Below are positions 49,993 to 59,150 of a stretch of DNA of 64,000 bases, piece by piece. Source of the stretch: an uncultured Spirochaetaceae bacterium. GTDB lineage: Bacteria; Spirochaetota; Spirochaetia; Sphaerochaetales; Sphaerochaetaceae. The DNA lies in contig CALXOL010000007.1 of the NCBI GenBank assembly GCA_944390015.1, forward strand, positions 1 to 64,000, written 5' to 3'. The notes under the pieces were generated by a model that was not told the DNA's origin, made no database searches, and saw only the letters and a program-made list of their open reading frames with translations. The position numbers were made by a program, and so were the translations under genes. Positions within the stretch are counted from its first letter, which is position 1. The number at the start of each line of letters is the position of its first letter.

Positions 49993-51747
49993 TTAATTAG
50001 CTGGTGGGTAGAGCTGAGCAAGGTAATCAGCGAAAACCTCGTTAAGCACCCTTCCCTCCTGCGTAATGCGTCCGAACATTGTATATCCGTCACCGCCGGC
50101 AGCCATGAAGTCATTCGTAGCAACAGTATATGTTGCATTCCTGTCGATAGGCTCGCCATTTAAGCGGACTTCCTCGATTCTCTCACCTACAGGATTGTCA
50201 GCGGAGAATACGACTTCAAGATCAGTCTGAGAGAAAGCTCCGTTAGTTTCAGGAAGCATTGAATAACCGTGCTCTAATGCCTGGTAGACCTCATCTCCAG
50301 TAATTTCACAAACGGTTACGATATTAGTAAATGGAAGGACGGCATTAACCTCTCCAAGAGTAACATCTCCTGCGCTGAGGCTTGCTCTGATTCCTCCACC
50401 ATTAACGATTGTGAAATCAGCACCAGTTTCAGCGGTAATAGCATCACATACGATTTCAGAGAGATTTGTCTTTCCGGTTCTGACATGCTCTCTTTCACCG
50501 TCAAGATTCTCTGGAATTGTTGCAACAACCTCACCGAAACGTGCCTCTATAGCCTCGTTAACACTCTCAATATAAGCGGAAACCTCAGGATCATCTGGAA
50601 CATCCGTGATGCCATACTGCTGGCAGAGTGCGCTGTTAGCAGGATCAAGAACATCTGAACTTGCAATTAAGAATGCATTCTCACTTGCGACTTCTCCATT
50701 CTTAACGAGGATATCGACAACTCCGATATTCTGCATATATTCGCCTGCTGAAACGATTAATGTGCCATTTACATAGTTGTCGCCAGAAAGAACGCTGTGG
50801 CTGTGTCCATCAACAAAGAGATCGATTCCATCAATGTTCTCGCAGATGATTGTACTTGTAAGTCCGCTCTCGCCATCGGCAACTGTTCCAATATGACCGA
50901 GAACTACTACATAATCAGCAATCTCATGTGCAAGATCAATCGCAGCCTGTGCATTCTCATAGACTACAGGATTATCGAATTCAACCCCTTCCGTATTCTT
51001 CGGATGGCTCTTTGTCTTGGTATCTGGAGTCGTGAGTCCGATTACGCAGACCTTGAAACCATTGAAGTCATAAATCTGATATGGCTGGAAAAGAAGATAG
51101 CCATTCTCATCCGTTATATTTGCAGAGAGGACCTTGAGATCAGAAACAGCTTCTGCCTCATCGCTAAGAGCAAGAAGATTATCTATGCCGTAGTTGAAAT
51201 CATGATTTCCAGGAGCAACCGCATCATAACCAGACATTATGAGCAATTCCCCTACTGTCGCACCATTGAAGAGGTTTGCGAAATTCGTTCCATGTGTAAC
51301 ATCTCCAGCATCAAGAACGAGAATGTTGTCAGTGATGGAACGTGCCGTCTTGATTATAGTTGCAAGCTTCGCATATCCGACAGAATCATCCTCTCCCGCT
51401 GTAACACGTGCATGGACGTCATTGGTATGAACGATAAAAAGATCAAATACGTCATCCCCCTGCGTGTTTTTCACTATTGGGGTAACCCCAAAAGGATACT
51501 CCTCTGCAGAAGCTGAAACAATCACATCCTCAGAGACAGGAGCAACCACTTCTTCAGCATCACTTACCTCCGCTGCTGGAGCAGGTACTGGTGCTGGGGC
51601 AGGAGCTGGAGCCGGTTCTGCGGGAGCTGCGGCAGGGACAACTATCTCAGGAACCGATTCAACAGTGCTCTTCGTGCTACAGCTTATTAAGGCTATAGCC
51701 AATAAGGCAACTAAAGCGACAGAAACAATCTTAGATAAACGTTTCAC
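49993..51747 (-). CDS. 5'-nucleotidase/UshA-like lipoprotein
   Basis: 584-aa exported metallophosphoesterase. The lipobox ISCS (Cys23) is followed by a Pro/Ala-rich linker (about 37-60). The catalytic domain has VHTNDVHAR, LDAGDVTHGT, APGNHDFNYG, VLGHIGTV and DGHSHS. The C-terminal 5'-nucleotidase domain has TNLSEIVCDAI, VNGGGIRASL, LPFTNIVT and TNDFMAAGGDGY. It salvages extracellular nucleotides. The start is GTG at 51747 with AGGAGG upstream. Single-gene unit with its own terminator. Confidence 0.93.
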   Translation of the reverse strand: MKRLSKIVSVALVALLAIALISCSTKSTVESVPEIVVPAAAPAEPAPAPAPAPVPAPAAEVSDAEEVVAPVSEDVIVSASAEEYPFGVTPIVKNTQGDDVFDLFIVHTNDVHARVTAGEDDSVGYAKLATIIKTARSITDNILVLDAGDVTHGTNFANLFNGATVGELLIMSGYDAVAPGNHDFNYGIDNLLALSDEAEAVSDLKVLSANITDENGYLLFQPYQIYDFNGFKVCVIGLTTPDTKTKSHPKNTEGVEFDNPVVYENAQAAIDLAHEIADYVVVLGHIGTVADGESGLTSTIICENIDGIDLFVDGHSHSVLSGDNYVNGTLIVSAGEYMQNIGVVDILVKNGEVASENAFLIASSDVLDPANSALCQQYGITDVPDDPEVSAYIESVNEAIEARFGEVVATIPENLDGEREHVRTGKTNLSEIVCDAITAETGADFTIVNGGGIRASLSAGDVTLGEVNAVLPFTNIVTVCEITGDEVYQALEHGYSMLPETNGAFSQTDLEVVFSADNPVGERIEEVRLNGEPIDRNATYTVATNDFMAAGGDGYTMFGRITQEGRVLNEVFADYLAQLYPPAN

Positions 51748-51863
51748 GCTGATCCTCCTAGTAATTATTATTGTTGTTGATAGGGTCTAAACCTTCTGTG
51801 TTTAATTTTAACATAGGATAATCTCAATTCATATGGAAAAAATGTAACATCGATATTAAAAAA

Positions 51864-51891
51864 TAAAAAAACCTGTACTCGTCAGTACAGG
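51864..51891 (-). terminator. Terminator of the 56-aa gene
   Basis: On the minus strand the perfect stem CCTGTACT/AGTACAGG (plus 51872-51879, 51884-51891) is followed by a T7 tract (plus 51865-51871). Confidence 0.9.
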
Positions 51892-51910
51892 CTAAAATCA
51901 AAACTTAGAA

Positions 51911-52081
51911 TTACATTAAGTCTTTTGGCTTTCTTGCAGTATTGCCAGTCTTCTCGCAATATGCAACATGGCGGAGCTTTCCATTTTCAAATACGCTCTT
52001 CATCTTAATTGCGCCGCCCCATCTGCTCATCAAAACCTTAGCACCTTCACGGTGTGCGTTCTTAGATACGTTACCTGCCAT
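51911..52081 (-). CDS. Small basic protein of unknown function
   Basis: 56 aa: MAGNVSKNAHREGAKVLMSR at the start, a Lys-rich centre, and CEKTGNTARKPKDLM at the end. GGAGG lies upstream of the ATG and a strong terminator follows the stop, so this is a dedicated transcription unit and not a chance frame. High Lys/Arg content suggests nucleic acid binding. I do not recognise a family. Confidence 0.65.
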   Translation of the reverse strand: MAGNVSKNAHREGAKVLMSRWGGAIKMKSVFENGKLRHVAYCEKTGNTARKPKDLM

Positions 52082-52273
52082 ATATAATCGTCCTCCACGT
52101 AGAAATAGACAAAATCTTACAATATAGTACAAAACTACAGATTTATTGTCAAACCTCAGTACTTATATCACTAAAGCAAATCAACATCAAGATGTATGGG
52201 AATATAATAACGGAAATGAGTACACCCATTTTCACTTTTTTACCTGAGAATTTTAATTTTTTATTAAAACCTC

Positions 52274-52302
52274 TTGATATTGTCCATTAAATCGTGTACC
52301 TT
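52274..52302 (+). promoter_or_regulatory. Promoter of tRNA-Thr
   Basis: TTGATA (52274-52279), 17-bp spacer, TACCTT (52297-52302), about 22 nt before the tRNA. Confidence 0.5.
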
Positions 52303-52324
52303 AGCGTTGTTCAAAAGAACAGAT

Positions 52325-52398
52325 GCCTCCTTAGCTCAGCTGGCCAGAGCACGTGATTTGTAATCTCGGGGTCGTTGGTTCGAATCCGACAGGGGGCT
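52325..52398 (+). tRNA. tRNA-Thr (TGT anticodon)
   Basis: 74-nt cloverleaf. The acceptor GCCTCCT pairs with AGGGGGC. D arm AGCTCAGCTGGCCAGAGC, anticodon loop TTTGTAA (TGT), T arm GTTGGTTCGAATCCGAC. The anticodon stem has one T-T mismatch. CCA is not encoded. Confidence 0.93.
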
Positions 52399-52405
52399 TC
52401 AAAAG

Positions 52406-52430
52406 CGGTGTATTTTTACACCGTTTTTTT
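52406..52430 (+). terminator. Terminator after tRNA-Thr
   Basis: Stem CGGTGTA/TACACCG (52406-52412, 52417-52423), TTTT loop, followed by T7. Confidence 0.93.
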
Positions 52431-52431
52431 A

Positions 52432-52462
52432 TGAAAAAAAGAGGTGGACTTTTACCCACCTC
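52432..52462 (-). terminator. Terminator of the InlB-repeat gene
   Basis: On the minus strand the stem GAGGTGG/CCACCTC (plus 52441-52447, 52456-52462) is followed by T7 (plus 52434-52440). It lies back to back with the tRNA-Thr terminator. Confidence 0.88.
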
Positions 52463-52486
52463 CCATGAACGGATTTATTTCCCTCT

Positions 52487-53656
52487 TTATTTGGAAGAAA
52501 TTGTGAAATCATTTGACCAGGTATTTCCATCCGTGTCTTTAACAGTGACATGGATAGGAATCTGCCTGGAACTCTCAGTTCCCGTATATACGATTCTTGT
52601 AGAGACGGTTCCGATTCCTTTTGCCGGCAACCTCCTGAAATATAGGGTGTCATTGAGAACCGTCAGATCATCATCTGAGCAAGAGATGTTCACTTCAAGA
52701 TTCTTCAAATCCTCGCTTCCCGTATTTTCAACATTAAACGTCGCTGTCACCTGAATATTCTTAGGAAGTTTGGAATAAGGACTTGTGCTTAAATTGGAAA
52801 TCTCGACAGATGCATACAGAGCTTCAAACTGAGCTCCATTTCCGCGGACTGTGTAGCTCTCCTCCTCAGGTCCAAGGAACTCCCCTGTCGTAGAATCATA
52901 CCAACCGATGAATACATTAGTCCCATCTCCATTGCTGATTTGAGGAATTGCGATCTCATCCCCTTCACTTACACCTTCGCTGATCTCATCTATTCCGCTT
53001 ACATCATCCTTAAACGTAACGGCATTACGCCAGATGGCATAAAGAGTCTGATCCGTCAGAGGCATTGTAATCTCCTCTCCGGCAGAATAAGTAACATCAT
53101 CCTCGGTAACACCCCAACCTACGAGCTGTCCAAGGTTATTAGAATTAGCATTGATTGATTCCTGATCCGGAAGACGCACAGTATTACCTGGTTTGACACT
53201 AACACTCGAGCGGTAGCTGTAAGAGAAATTCTCTCCGCTGGTTGAGTAATCGAGAGACAGCGTCGGCCTGTAATATGGACTGATGCCATAAAGCCACTGG
53301 GCATCCTTTAAAGCCTCCTCTTCCGACTCTTCCACAATCAAGGCAAGAAGGGCATCACTCTGCTCTCTTGTTATCTTATATCCAGAGAGTGCCTTCAGCT
53401 CACCTCTGGCTTCAAGATAAAGATCCATATTATTCTTCGCATAAGCCTTCTCAAGCGATTTGTTCGTACTTGATAGCTCTTCACTTAAACGCTCTGTCAA
53501 ATCAGAATAGCTTTTAATCGCACCGTCTAGGTCTCCCTTTTCAACTGCCAAGGAAAAATCCTCATAAAGTCGCTGCGCCGATGCGGCAAACAGCATCGCT
53601 GATGAGAGAGCCAACATCATTAGAATTAAAACAATTTTTTTAGCTTTCATCGTCAT
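52487..53656 (-). CDS. Exported protein with InlB-type B repeats
   Basis: 389 aa. It has a signal peptide (about 1-26) and a helical N-terminal region (30-120; RLYEDFSLAVEKGDLDGAIK). Two Listeria-Bacteroides (PF09479-like) beta-grasp repeats follow: VGWGVTEDDVTYSAGEEI with LTDQTLYAIW, and VFIGWYDSTTGEFLG with FEALYA. An immunoglobulin-like C-terminal domain (VTATFNVENTGSEDLKNLEV) ends the protein. The layout suggests a surface or periplasmic adhesion-type protein; function is unknown. AAGGAG precedes the ATG. Confidence 0.78.
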   Translation of the reverse strand: MTMKAKKIVLILMMLALSSAMLFAASAQRLYEDFSLAVEKGDLDGAIKSYSDLTERLSEELSSTNKSLEKAYAKNNMDLYLEARGELKALSGYKITREQSDALLALIVEESEEEALKDAQWLYGISPYYRPTLSLDYSTSGENFSYSYRSSVSVKPGNTVRLPDQESINANSNNLGQLVGWGVTEDDVTYSAGEEITMPLTDQTLYAIWRNAVTFKDDVSGIDEISEGVSEGDEIAIPQISNGDGTNVFIGWYDSTTGEFLGPEEESYTVRGNGAQFEALYASVEISNLSTSPYSKLPKNIQVTATFNVENTGSEDLKNLEVNISCSDDDLTVLNDTLYFRRLPAKGIGTVSTRIVYTGTESSRQIPIHVTVKDTDGNTWSNDFTISSK

Positions 53657-53734
53657 TTACGCTCCTTATACTTACTAATATCGGATGCGAAAATGACGAT
53701 ATGGTGAATTCAATATGTCTACTTTTTGTTTCTT

Positions 53735-55009
53735 TTAAGAATATTGCCTGTAAAGCATGGATATCAGCCTTATTCCGTTCCTCACGCTCTCATCATCGGT
53801 CGAATAATTCAGGCGCAGGCATTTATCATAGTGAGGATGAGGATACACCCCTCCATTCAACTGCTGCTCCGAACCATAAAAGGAATACTCACCAGGAACA
53901 GTAACCACACCCTTCTCCTTAAGTTTCTGATAGAACTCGATCGCACTTATCTTCAGCGAAGGGAGATAGAGCCAGATGAATATGCTTCCCTCACTCCTAT
54001 GATAATAATAGTCCGTCCCTTCAAAATACTCTCTGATGTAATTTTGGCATTTTTCGGATTTCTTTTTATAGTACGGCATCACCACGCACCTAGAAACACG
54101 TTCAAGCTCCCCTGAGGCTATGAGTTCGCCGGCAAGTGCCTGCCCGAAAGAACCAGCGGTAAGACTTACGATGGCGTTTATATTGGAAAGAGCCTCTATT
54201 ATGTTTTTATTTGCTATGATTATCCCGGTTCTTATAGAAGGAAGTCCTATTTTGGAAAGGCTCATCGAAAGTACTATGTTCTCATTCCACATCATGTTTG
54301 CGTCTGAGAAAATAATCGAAGGGAATGGAAGTCCGTAAGCATTATCTATAATGAGAGGAAGAGAGTATTTTTCAGCCTCCTTGGAAAGGAACAGCACCTC
54401 ATCATCCCTTAAAACATTACCACTTGGATTAGTCGGGCGTGAAAATGCGATTGCACCTACATCTTCATGGCTTTCAAGATACCTGGAAATCGCATCCTTA
54501 TCGAGGATGTATTTGAAAGTGTGATCATCGTAATACTCTAAACGAGAGGGAACACTTCTCATCATGTTCCTCTCTATTCCCTGGTCGGCGTATCCAACGT
54601 ACTCAGGCATCAAAGGAAAAAGAATGTGCTTCTCCTTTGAACCGAACTTTCCAGCAAAAAGGTTAAAGAGGAAGAACATGGACATTTGGCTACCACTTGT
54701 GACTGCTATGTTCTCCTCAGTTATCGGCCAGCCGTAGCGTCGTGAGAAATATGATGCCAGAGACCGTATGAATGCCATTCTTCCCTGCGGCGCATCATAT
54801 GAGCAGATCACGGATAGAAACTCTTTCGACTCGAGCATATTGCGCATGCGCTCCTCATAGAGAGCCTCAACCTCTTTTATCCTCGCAGGATTTCCTCCAC
54901 CAAGGGGACACGGTGTCACACCTTCAGGAAGAGGACGTCCAAGATCGTCCATCAATGAGAGTATGCCAGAGCTCTCAGTAAGTTTCTTGCCAAAATCCGA
55001 AAATTCCAT
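53735..55009 (-). CDS. avtA: Valine-pyruvate aminotransferase
   Basis: 424-aa fold-type I PLP aminotransferase. It follows E. coli AvtA closely: SGILSLMDDLG, LGGGNPARI, CSYDAPQGR, NIAVTSGSQMSMFFLFNLFA, LMPEYVGYADQGIE, SRPTNPSGNV, IDNAYGLPFP and the PLP lysine in LSMSLSKIGLPSIRTGI. The ATG at 55009 lies 7 nt after TATCAT with TTGAAA 17 bp upstream, and no Shine-Dalgarno is present. Confidence 0.92.
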   Translation of the reverse strand: MEFSDFGKKLTESSGILSLMDDLGRPLPEGVTPCPLGGGNPARIKEVEALYEERMRNMLESKEFLSVICSYDAPQGRMAFIRSLASYFSRRYGWPITEENIAVTSGSQMSMFFLFNLFAGKFGSKEKHILFPLMPEYVGYADQGIERNMMRSVPSRLEYYDDHTFKYILDKDAISRYLESHEDVGAIAFSRPTNPSGNVLRDDEVLFLSKEAEKYSLPLIIDNAYGLPFPSIIFSDANMMWNENIVLSMSLSKIGLPSIRTGIIIANKNIIEALSNINAIVSLTAGSFGQALAGELIASGELERVSRCVVMPYYKKKSEKCQNYIREYFEGTDYYYHRSEGSIFIWLYLPSLKISAIEFYQKLKEKGVVTVPGEYSFYGSEQQLNGGVYPHPHYDKCLRLNYSTDDESVRNGIRLISMLYRQYS

Positions 55010-55016
55010 ACGGCAT

Positions 55017-55079
55017 ATGATATGACTTGCTTTTTCATTTTTCAAGGAGATTAACAAACTATGTATTTGCGTCTATAAT
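55017..55079. promoter_or_regulatory. Divergent promoters of avtA and the second MATE gene
   Basis: Minus strand: TTGAAA (plus 55040-55045) -N17- TATCAT (plus 55017-55022), 7 nt before ATG 55009. Plus strand: TTAACA (55051-55056) -N17- TATAAT (55074-55079), 10 nt before ATG 55090. The -35 boxes face away from each other, 5 bp apart. Confidence 0.7.
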
Positions 55080-55089
55080 ACCATCTGCC

Positions 55090-56448
55090 ATGGCTAAGAT
55101 AGATCTGGAAAAAGATAAACTCATACCATTATGCCTGCGTCTGAGCATACCAACTGCGATCTCACAGGCCGTACAGGTTTTATATGCAATCGTGGACAGG
55201 ATGTATATCGGACACATAGATGTAATAGGAACGACCGCTCTCTCTGCGGTAGGCATCGCCTCTCCCATTACATCGCTTGTAAGTTCATTCAGCGTACTTA
55301 TCGGGCTTGGAGGAGCCCCTATAATGGCGATGAGGCTTGGCGGAGGGGAGAAAGACAAAGCAGGAGAGGTGCTATCACTCGCACTTTATCTTCTTATTGC
55401 GCTCTCCGTAATACTTACTCCACTCTTCTTCTTTCTGAGAAACCCGTTACTCAGCCTCTTTGGAGCAACAGAGAGCAACATGGGTTATGCTTCAACATAC
55501 CTTGGCTGGTATCTTGCGGGAACCCCGTTCATAGTTATAGCAACAGGCCTCTCAAACTACCTGATTAACCAGGGACAAAGTAAAAAAGCCATGATTGCAG
55601 TTCTTTCCGCTACCGTATGTAACGTCGTTCTTGATCCCATATTCATATTCATTTTCAATATGGATGTAAAAGGTGCGGCAATCGCCACGGTTATCAGTCA
55701 GGTCGTTCAATTCCTTCTTACCATACATTTCATAACGGGCAAAGACCTGATGCTTCCATTGAAGCTGAAGGTGGTGGCAAATCCCCTTCCCCTAATTGGG
55801 AAGATAGTGAAATTCGGACTGTCGCCGTTCATCATCATCGCCACTGACAGCCTTCTGATGATTCTGCTGAATACGATGCTCTCACGCTTTGGGAAAGAGA
55901 GTGCCGATATTCTGATAACAGCCTCTGCGATAATACAATCATTCCATCTGCTGGTAATGAATCCGCTTGGGGGAATAACAGCAGGATGCCAGGGACTTAT
56001 AAGCTATAGCTATGGAGCTGGAAACGATGAGAGAGTAAGAAAAGCTGCAATGATAGCTCAAATCTATGCGGTAATATACTCTCTTTTAATGTTTCTCATA
56101 ATCAATTTATTCTCAAAACCTCTTGTAATGCTATTTACAACGGATGAATATGTTGCAGCATTCAGTGCACGTTACCTGCGCCTGTTCGAGATGATGATAA
56201 TCCCCCTGGCATTCCAGTACAGCAATGTCGATGCATTCACAGCACTCGCCGAGGTACGTTTCTCCCTCCCTCTTTCACTGGGAAGAAAACTCATATTCCT
56301 CATCTCAATCCTGATTCTCCCCAGATTCTTTCAAGCCTCAAGTGCATTCCTTGCCGAACCTATTGCAGATCTTTTGAGCGGAATAATATCAACAACTCTG
56401 TTCTGGACAGAGTTGAATAAGATACTTTCACACAAGAAAAAGCTCTAA
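55090..56448 (+). CDS. MATE family efflux transporter (second copy)
   Basis: 452-aa polytopic protein with about 12 helices. LRLSIPTAISQAVQVLYAIV and DRMYIGHIDVIGTTALSAVG are MATE hallmarks, and ANPLPLIGKIVKFGLSPFI begins the second half. The sequence is clearly different from the MATE protein at 9751, so it is not a recent duplicate. The ATG at 55090 is preferred to a longer frame from 55027 because the promoter at 55051-55079 lies between them. Confidence 0.91.
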   Translation: MAKIDLEKDKLIPLCLRLSIPTAISQAVQVLYAIVDRMYIGHIDVIGTTALSAVGIASPITSLVSSFSVLIGLGGAPIMAMRLGGGEKDKAGEVLSLALYLLIALSVILTPLFFFLRNPLLSLFGATESNMGYASTYLGWYLAGTPFIVIATGLSNYLINQGQSKKAMIAVLSATVCNVVLDPIFIFIFNMDVKGAAIATVISQVVQFLLTIHFITGKDLMLPLKLKVVANPLPLIGKIVKFGLSPFIIIATDSLLMILLNTMLSRFGKESADILITASAIIQSFHLLVMNPLGGITAGCQGLISYSYGAGNDERVRKAAMIAQIYAVIYSLLMFLIINLFSKPLVMLFTTDEYVAAFSARYLRLFEMMIIPLAFQYSNVDAFTALAEVRFSLPLSLGRKLIFLISILILPRFFQASSAFLAEPIADLLSGIISTTLFWTELNKILSHKKKL

Positions 56449-56810
56449 TTGCTGTAATCAGGGCGCAGGACTTCTGCTCCGTTAATATACACATGGTGAA
56501 CGGGATTCTGCTCTTCATGCGCTACAAGCACCAGAACTCTTATTACCTTTCTCAGGCTTCCCGATACCTCAGCTTCCGCAACACAGAAAAGAGGAGTTTT
56601 TCCTGCAAGTCCACTCTGACGGAACGCAGCGGCGGCATTCTTACTCTTTAAATCCCCGGTCTGCGAGAAAAGGACAAAGGCAACATCTTCCTCCCCTATC
56701 TTGTTCTCACTGTAAAGCCTGTTCATCATTTCAGATACACCGCTATCGATATCCTTTGGATTATCAAAAGGGATACAGACAGCACCACGAATAGCATATT
56801 CTTTCTTCAT
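56445..56810 (-). CDS. aroH: AroH-type chorismate mutase
   Basis: 121-aa AroH-fold enzyme converting chorismate to prephenate. AIRGAVCIPFD supplies the N-terminal active-site Arg, followed by IGEEDVAFVLFSQTGDLKS, AEAEVSGSLRKVIRVLVLV and the C-terminal VHHVYINGAEVLRPD, which parallels B. subtilis AroH. Its ATG overlaps the stop of the upstream membrane gene, and the 3' end overlaps the MATE gene by 4 bp. Confidence 0.9.
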   Translation of the reverse strand: MKKEYAIRGAVCIPFDNPKDIDSGVSEMMNRLYSENKIGEEDVAFVLFSQTGDLKSKNAAAAFRQSGLAGKTPLFCVAEAEVSGSLRKVIRVLVLVAHEEQNPVHHVYINGAEVLRPDYSN

Positions 56811-57157
56811 AAATCAACTCCGATTGTTATTCCGCTGTTATTAAGGGCGACTATGAAATCAAACATGAAAGAGAGGAGGAAAAAGACAAGAAGCCGCAAT
56901 ACGGTGAGAATGAAAGGTTCCGCAGCGACAACCTTACTTAAAAAACTTATATGGATGGATGAAAGCAGAAGGAAAGCCCCGACAAGGACTATTGTCCAAC
57001 CAAGAGCGCGGGAAAAAGATACCATCAAGCCATAAAAGGACGATGAGATATCCAGATGAAGGAAAAGGATGAAAAGCAGGAAGAAAACCGCATAAAGTAC
57101 CGTAAGATAAGTATGCACTCTGGATAAGAAAGCTATGAGTCTCCTGTAATTCAACAT
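56807..57157 (-). CDS. Hypothetical three-helix membrane protein
   Basis: 116 aa with hydrophobic segments near 18-35, 52-70 and 80-105. A basic N-terminus (MLNYRRLIAFLSRVH) suggests it starts in the cytoplasm. No family recognised. It overlaps thiN by 7 bp and aroH by 4 bp, so it is the middle gene of a thiN-membrane protein-aroH operon. Confidence 0.65.
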   Translation of the reverse strand: MLNYRRLIAFLSRVHTYLTVLYAVFFLLFILFLHLDISSSFYGLMVSFSRALGWTIVLVGAFLLLSSIHISFLSKVVAAEPFILTVLRLLVFFLLSFMFDFIVALNNSGITIGVDL

Positions 57158-57780
57158 GTAATAATTTTAGCCCCTGAGGAGAAAAAGTCCATAGGAAATC
57201 TTATGAAAAGAGGGACACTAGATGTTATTTCCATGTTTTTATTCTTACATCTGTTAGATAGGGAAATAAAGGAAAGGGATATCTCATGAGCACTTAAATC
57301 CCATTCAAGGCCATGAGTGGTAACCAGAGCCCTCGAAGAAAGGTCGGCAGGAAAGAAAGAGAGCGGATAGCCAGGCTCCAGACTTGCTGAAAAATGCGAT
57401 GAGGAGAATATTACATCCTCATGTGTAAGCCACATCCTTGGTGGCCCGAAATTATGGAAAGCAGAGAATATGGAGATAAGATGATCCAACCTGCCCTCCC
57501 CACCTCCAACAAGGTCATAGCAGCCGTTTGCTGCTTTGAGTGCAAGAACGAAATCACTATCGTCCTTATCATGGGGACAAGGAATGAAGCCCTTATTAAC
57601 AATCTCTTCCCTGAGCCTGGTGGAATCCATATCCCCGATAACGAGGTCGGGCATTATATCGAATGACCTTGCCATGTCGTACCCACTATCAGCGCAGATT
57701 ATTTCCTTGTACGCCTTGATATCCAGATCAGGCAGCCTCTCAGGCCCTTTTCCTCCAATGAATATGAGACTCTTAGCCAT
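57151..57780 (-). CDS. thiN: Thiamine pyrophosphokinase
   Basis: 209-aa enzyme transferring pyrophosphate from ATP to thiamine. KEIICADSGYDMARSF, LVIGDMDSTR, CPHDKDDSDFVLALKAA and VGGGEGRLDHLIS are the conserved motifs. It completes the salvage route started by the thiBPQ importer 28 kb away. No riboswitch was seen upstream of this gene. AAGGAG precedes the ATG. First gene of the operon with the membrane protein and aroH. Confidence 0.93.
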   Translation of the reverse strand: MAKSLIFIGGKGPERLPDLDIKAYKEIICADSGYDMARSFDIMPDLVIGDMDSTRLREEIVNKGFIPCPHDKDDSDFVLALKAANGCYDLVGGGEGRLDHLISIFSAFHNFGPPRMWLTHEDVIFSSSHFSASLEPGYPLSFFPADLSSRALVTTHGLEWDLSAHEISLSFISLSNRCKNKNMEITSSVPLFIRFPMDFFSSGAKIITC

Positions 57781-57857
57781 ATTAAAATTTCTCCTTGAAC
57801 CGATGCAAAAAGGACTCTACCATATTTATGATAACAAAAAAAGTGGAGGATGCTATC

Positions 57858-59150
57858 ATGGATAGATCTGAATTAGGAGTAAAGAGCGCGGATATTCTCC
57901 TGCCAAGAGAAGGAATCGATCTGGAAAAATGGGCAACTGTCGCCTGTGATCAATACACATCTGAGCCAGAATACTGGGCTGATGTAGAACAAATCGTGAA
58001 AGAAAGTCCTTCGACATTCCGAATAACATTTCCTGAAGTCTACCTTGAAAAAGACGGCAAGGCGGAAAGGATTCATGACATAGTTAAAACCATGGAGAAA
58101 TACCTGGATGACGGTATCTTCACAGAGTATAAGGACTCGTTCATTCTCGTAAAAAGGACTTGTGACGGAAAGAGCCGCTATGGCCTTATAGCCGCACTGG
58201 ACCTGGAAAAATATGATTACAGTAAGGACTCGAAAAGCCTGATAAGAGCGACAGAGGGAACAATCCTTGAGCGCATACCACCAAGAAAGGAAATCAGGAA
58301 AGACGCACCGCTCGAGCTGCCACACATAATGGTTTTAATAAGTGATGAGAAAAGAAGCGTGATTGAACCATTTAAGGATAGGCTCAATGACCTGAGAAAA
58401 ATCTATGACACATCACTTATGAAGAACGGAGGGCATCTTGAGGGCTATCTTATTGATAGAAAAGAGGATAAGGAGAATATATATCTCGCATTCTCCTCTC
58501 TTTATGCCTCATTGGATAAGAGCAATCCTCTTCTATTTGCTATGGGAGACGGTAACCACAGTCTGGCAACGGCAAAAAGCTGTTGGGAGGACATTAAAAA
58601 GGGTCTAAGCGAATCAGAAAGGGAGACTCATAGAGCACGTTATGCCCTTGTCGAGATTGAGAACATCTACGATGAGGCACTGCTGTTTGAGCCTATTCAC
58701 AGGGTTTTCTTCGGCTTAGATAAGAGTGAGCTGGAAAAAGAGATTCTTAAATACGCTAAAAGCATTCTCTACCGCAAAGAAGAGAGTCTTGATTGCCTGA
58801 TAAAAAGAATCAACAGCTCAAAGGGTCTTCATTTCGGACTCTGCTGCTCGGGAGAACTTTTCTCTGTAGAGGTCAAAGGCTCAAAGAACTTCCTCTCTGC
58901 TTCCCTGATGCAGTCGGTAATAGATTCGCTCAAAGAAAGAAATGCCTGCCAGATAGATTACATACACGGCGTCGATGTGACACAAAAGCTATCGGAGGAA
59001 AGCGGCAACATAGGAATCATCCTACCCGATGTGGATAAATCAACATTCTTTGAGACTGTGATAAAAGAAGGAAGCTTCCCACGTAAGACGTTCAGCATAG
59101 GCCATGCGAATGAGAAAAGGTATTACATGGAAGCCAGAAGAATCAAATAA
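57858..59150 (+). CDS. DUF1015 family protein
   Basis: 430-aa cytoplasmic protein of the widely conserved DUF1015 family, often found in clostridia and spirochaetes. VACDQYTSEPEYWADVEQ near the N-terminus, LFAMGDGNHSLATAKSCWED in the middle and the C-terminal IDYIHGVDVTQKL and FPRKTFSIGHANEKRYYME are family signatures. Biochemical function is not established. GGAGG precedes the ATG at 57858; an earlier in-frame ATG at 57795 lacks such a site. Confidence 0.88.
   Translation: MDRSELGVKSADILLPREGIDLEKWATVACDQYTSEPEYWADVEQIVKESPSTFRITFPEVYLEKDGKAERIHDIVKTMEKYLDDGIFTEYKDSFILVKRTCDGKSRYGLIAALDLEKYDYSKDSKSLIRATEGTILERIPPRKEIRKDAPLELPHIMVLISDEKRSVIEPFKDRLNDLRKIYDTSLMKNGGHLEGYLIDRKEDKENIYLAFSSLYASLDKSNPLLFAMGDGNHSLATAKSCWEDIKKGLSESERETHRARYALVEIENIYDEALLFEPIHRVFFGLDKSELEKEILKYAKSILYRKEESLDCLIKRINSSKGLHFGLCCSGELFSVEVKGSKNFLSASLMQSVIDSLKERNACQIDYIHGVDVTQKLSEESGNIGIILPDVDKSTFFETVIKEGSFPRKTFSIGHANEKRYYMEARRIK

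Noticed and set aside
50797-51516. 239-aa plus-strand frame over the 5'-nucleotidase gene
   Set aside because: It is antisense to a conserved exported enzyme; no family motif and no ribosome binding site.
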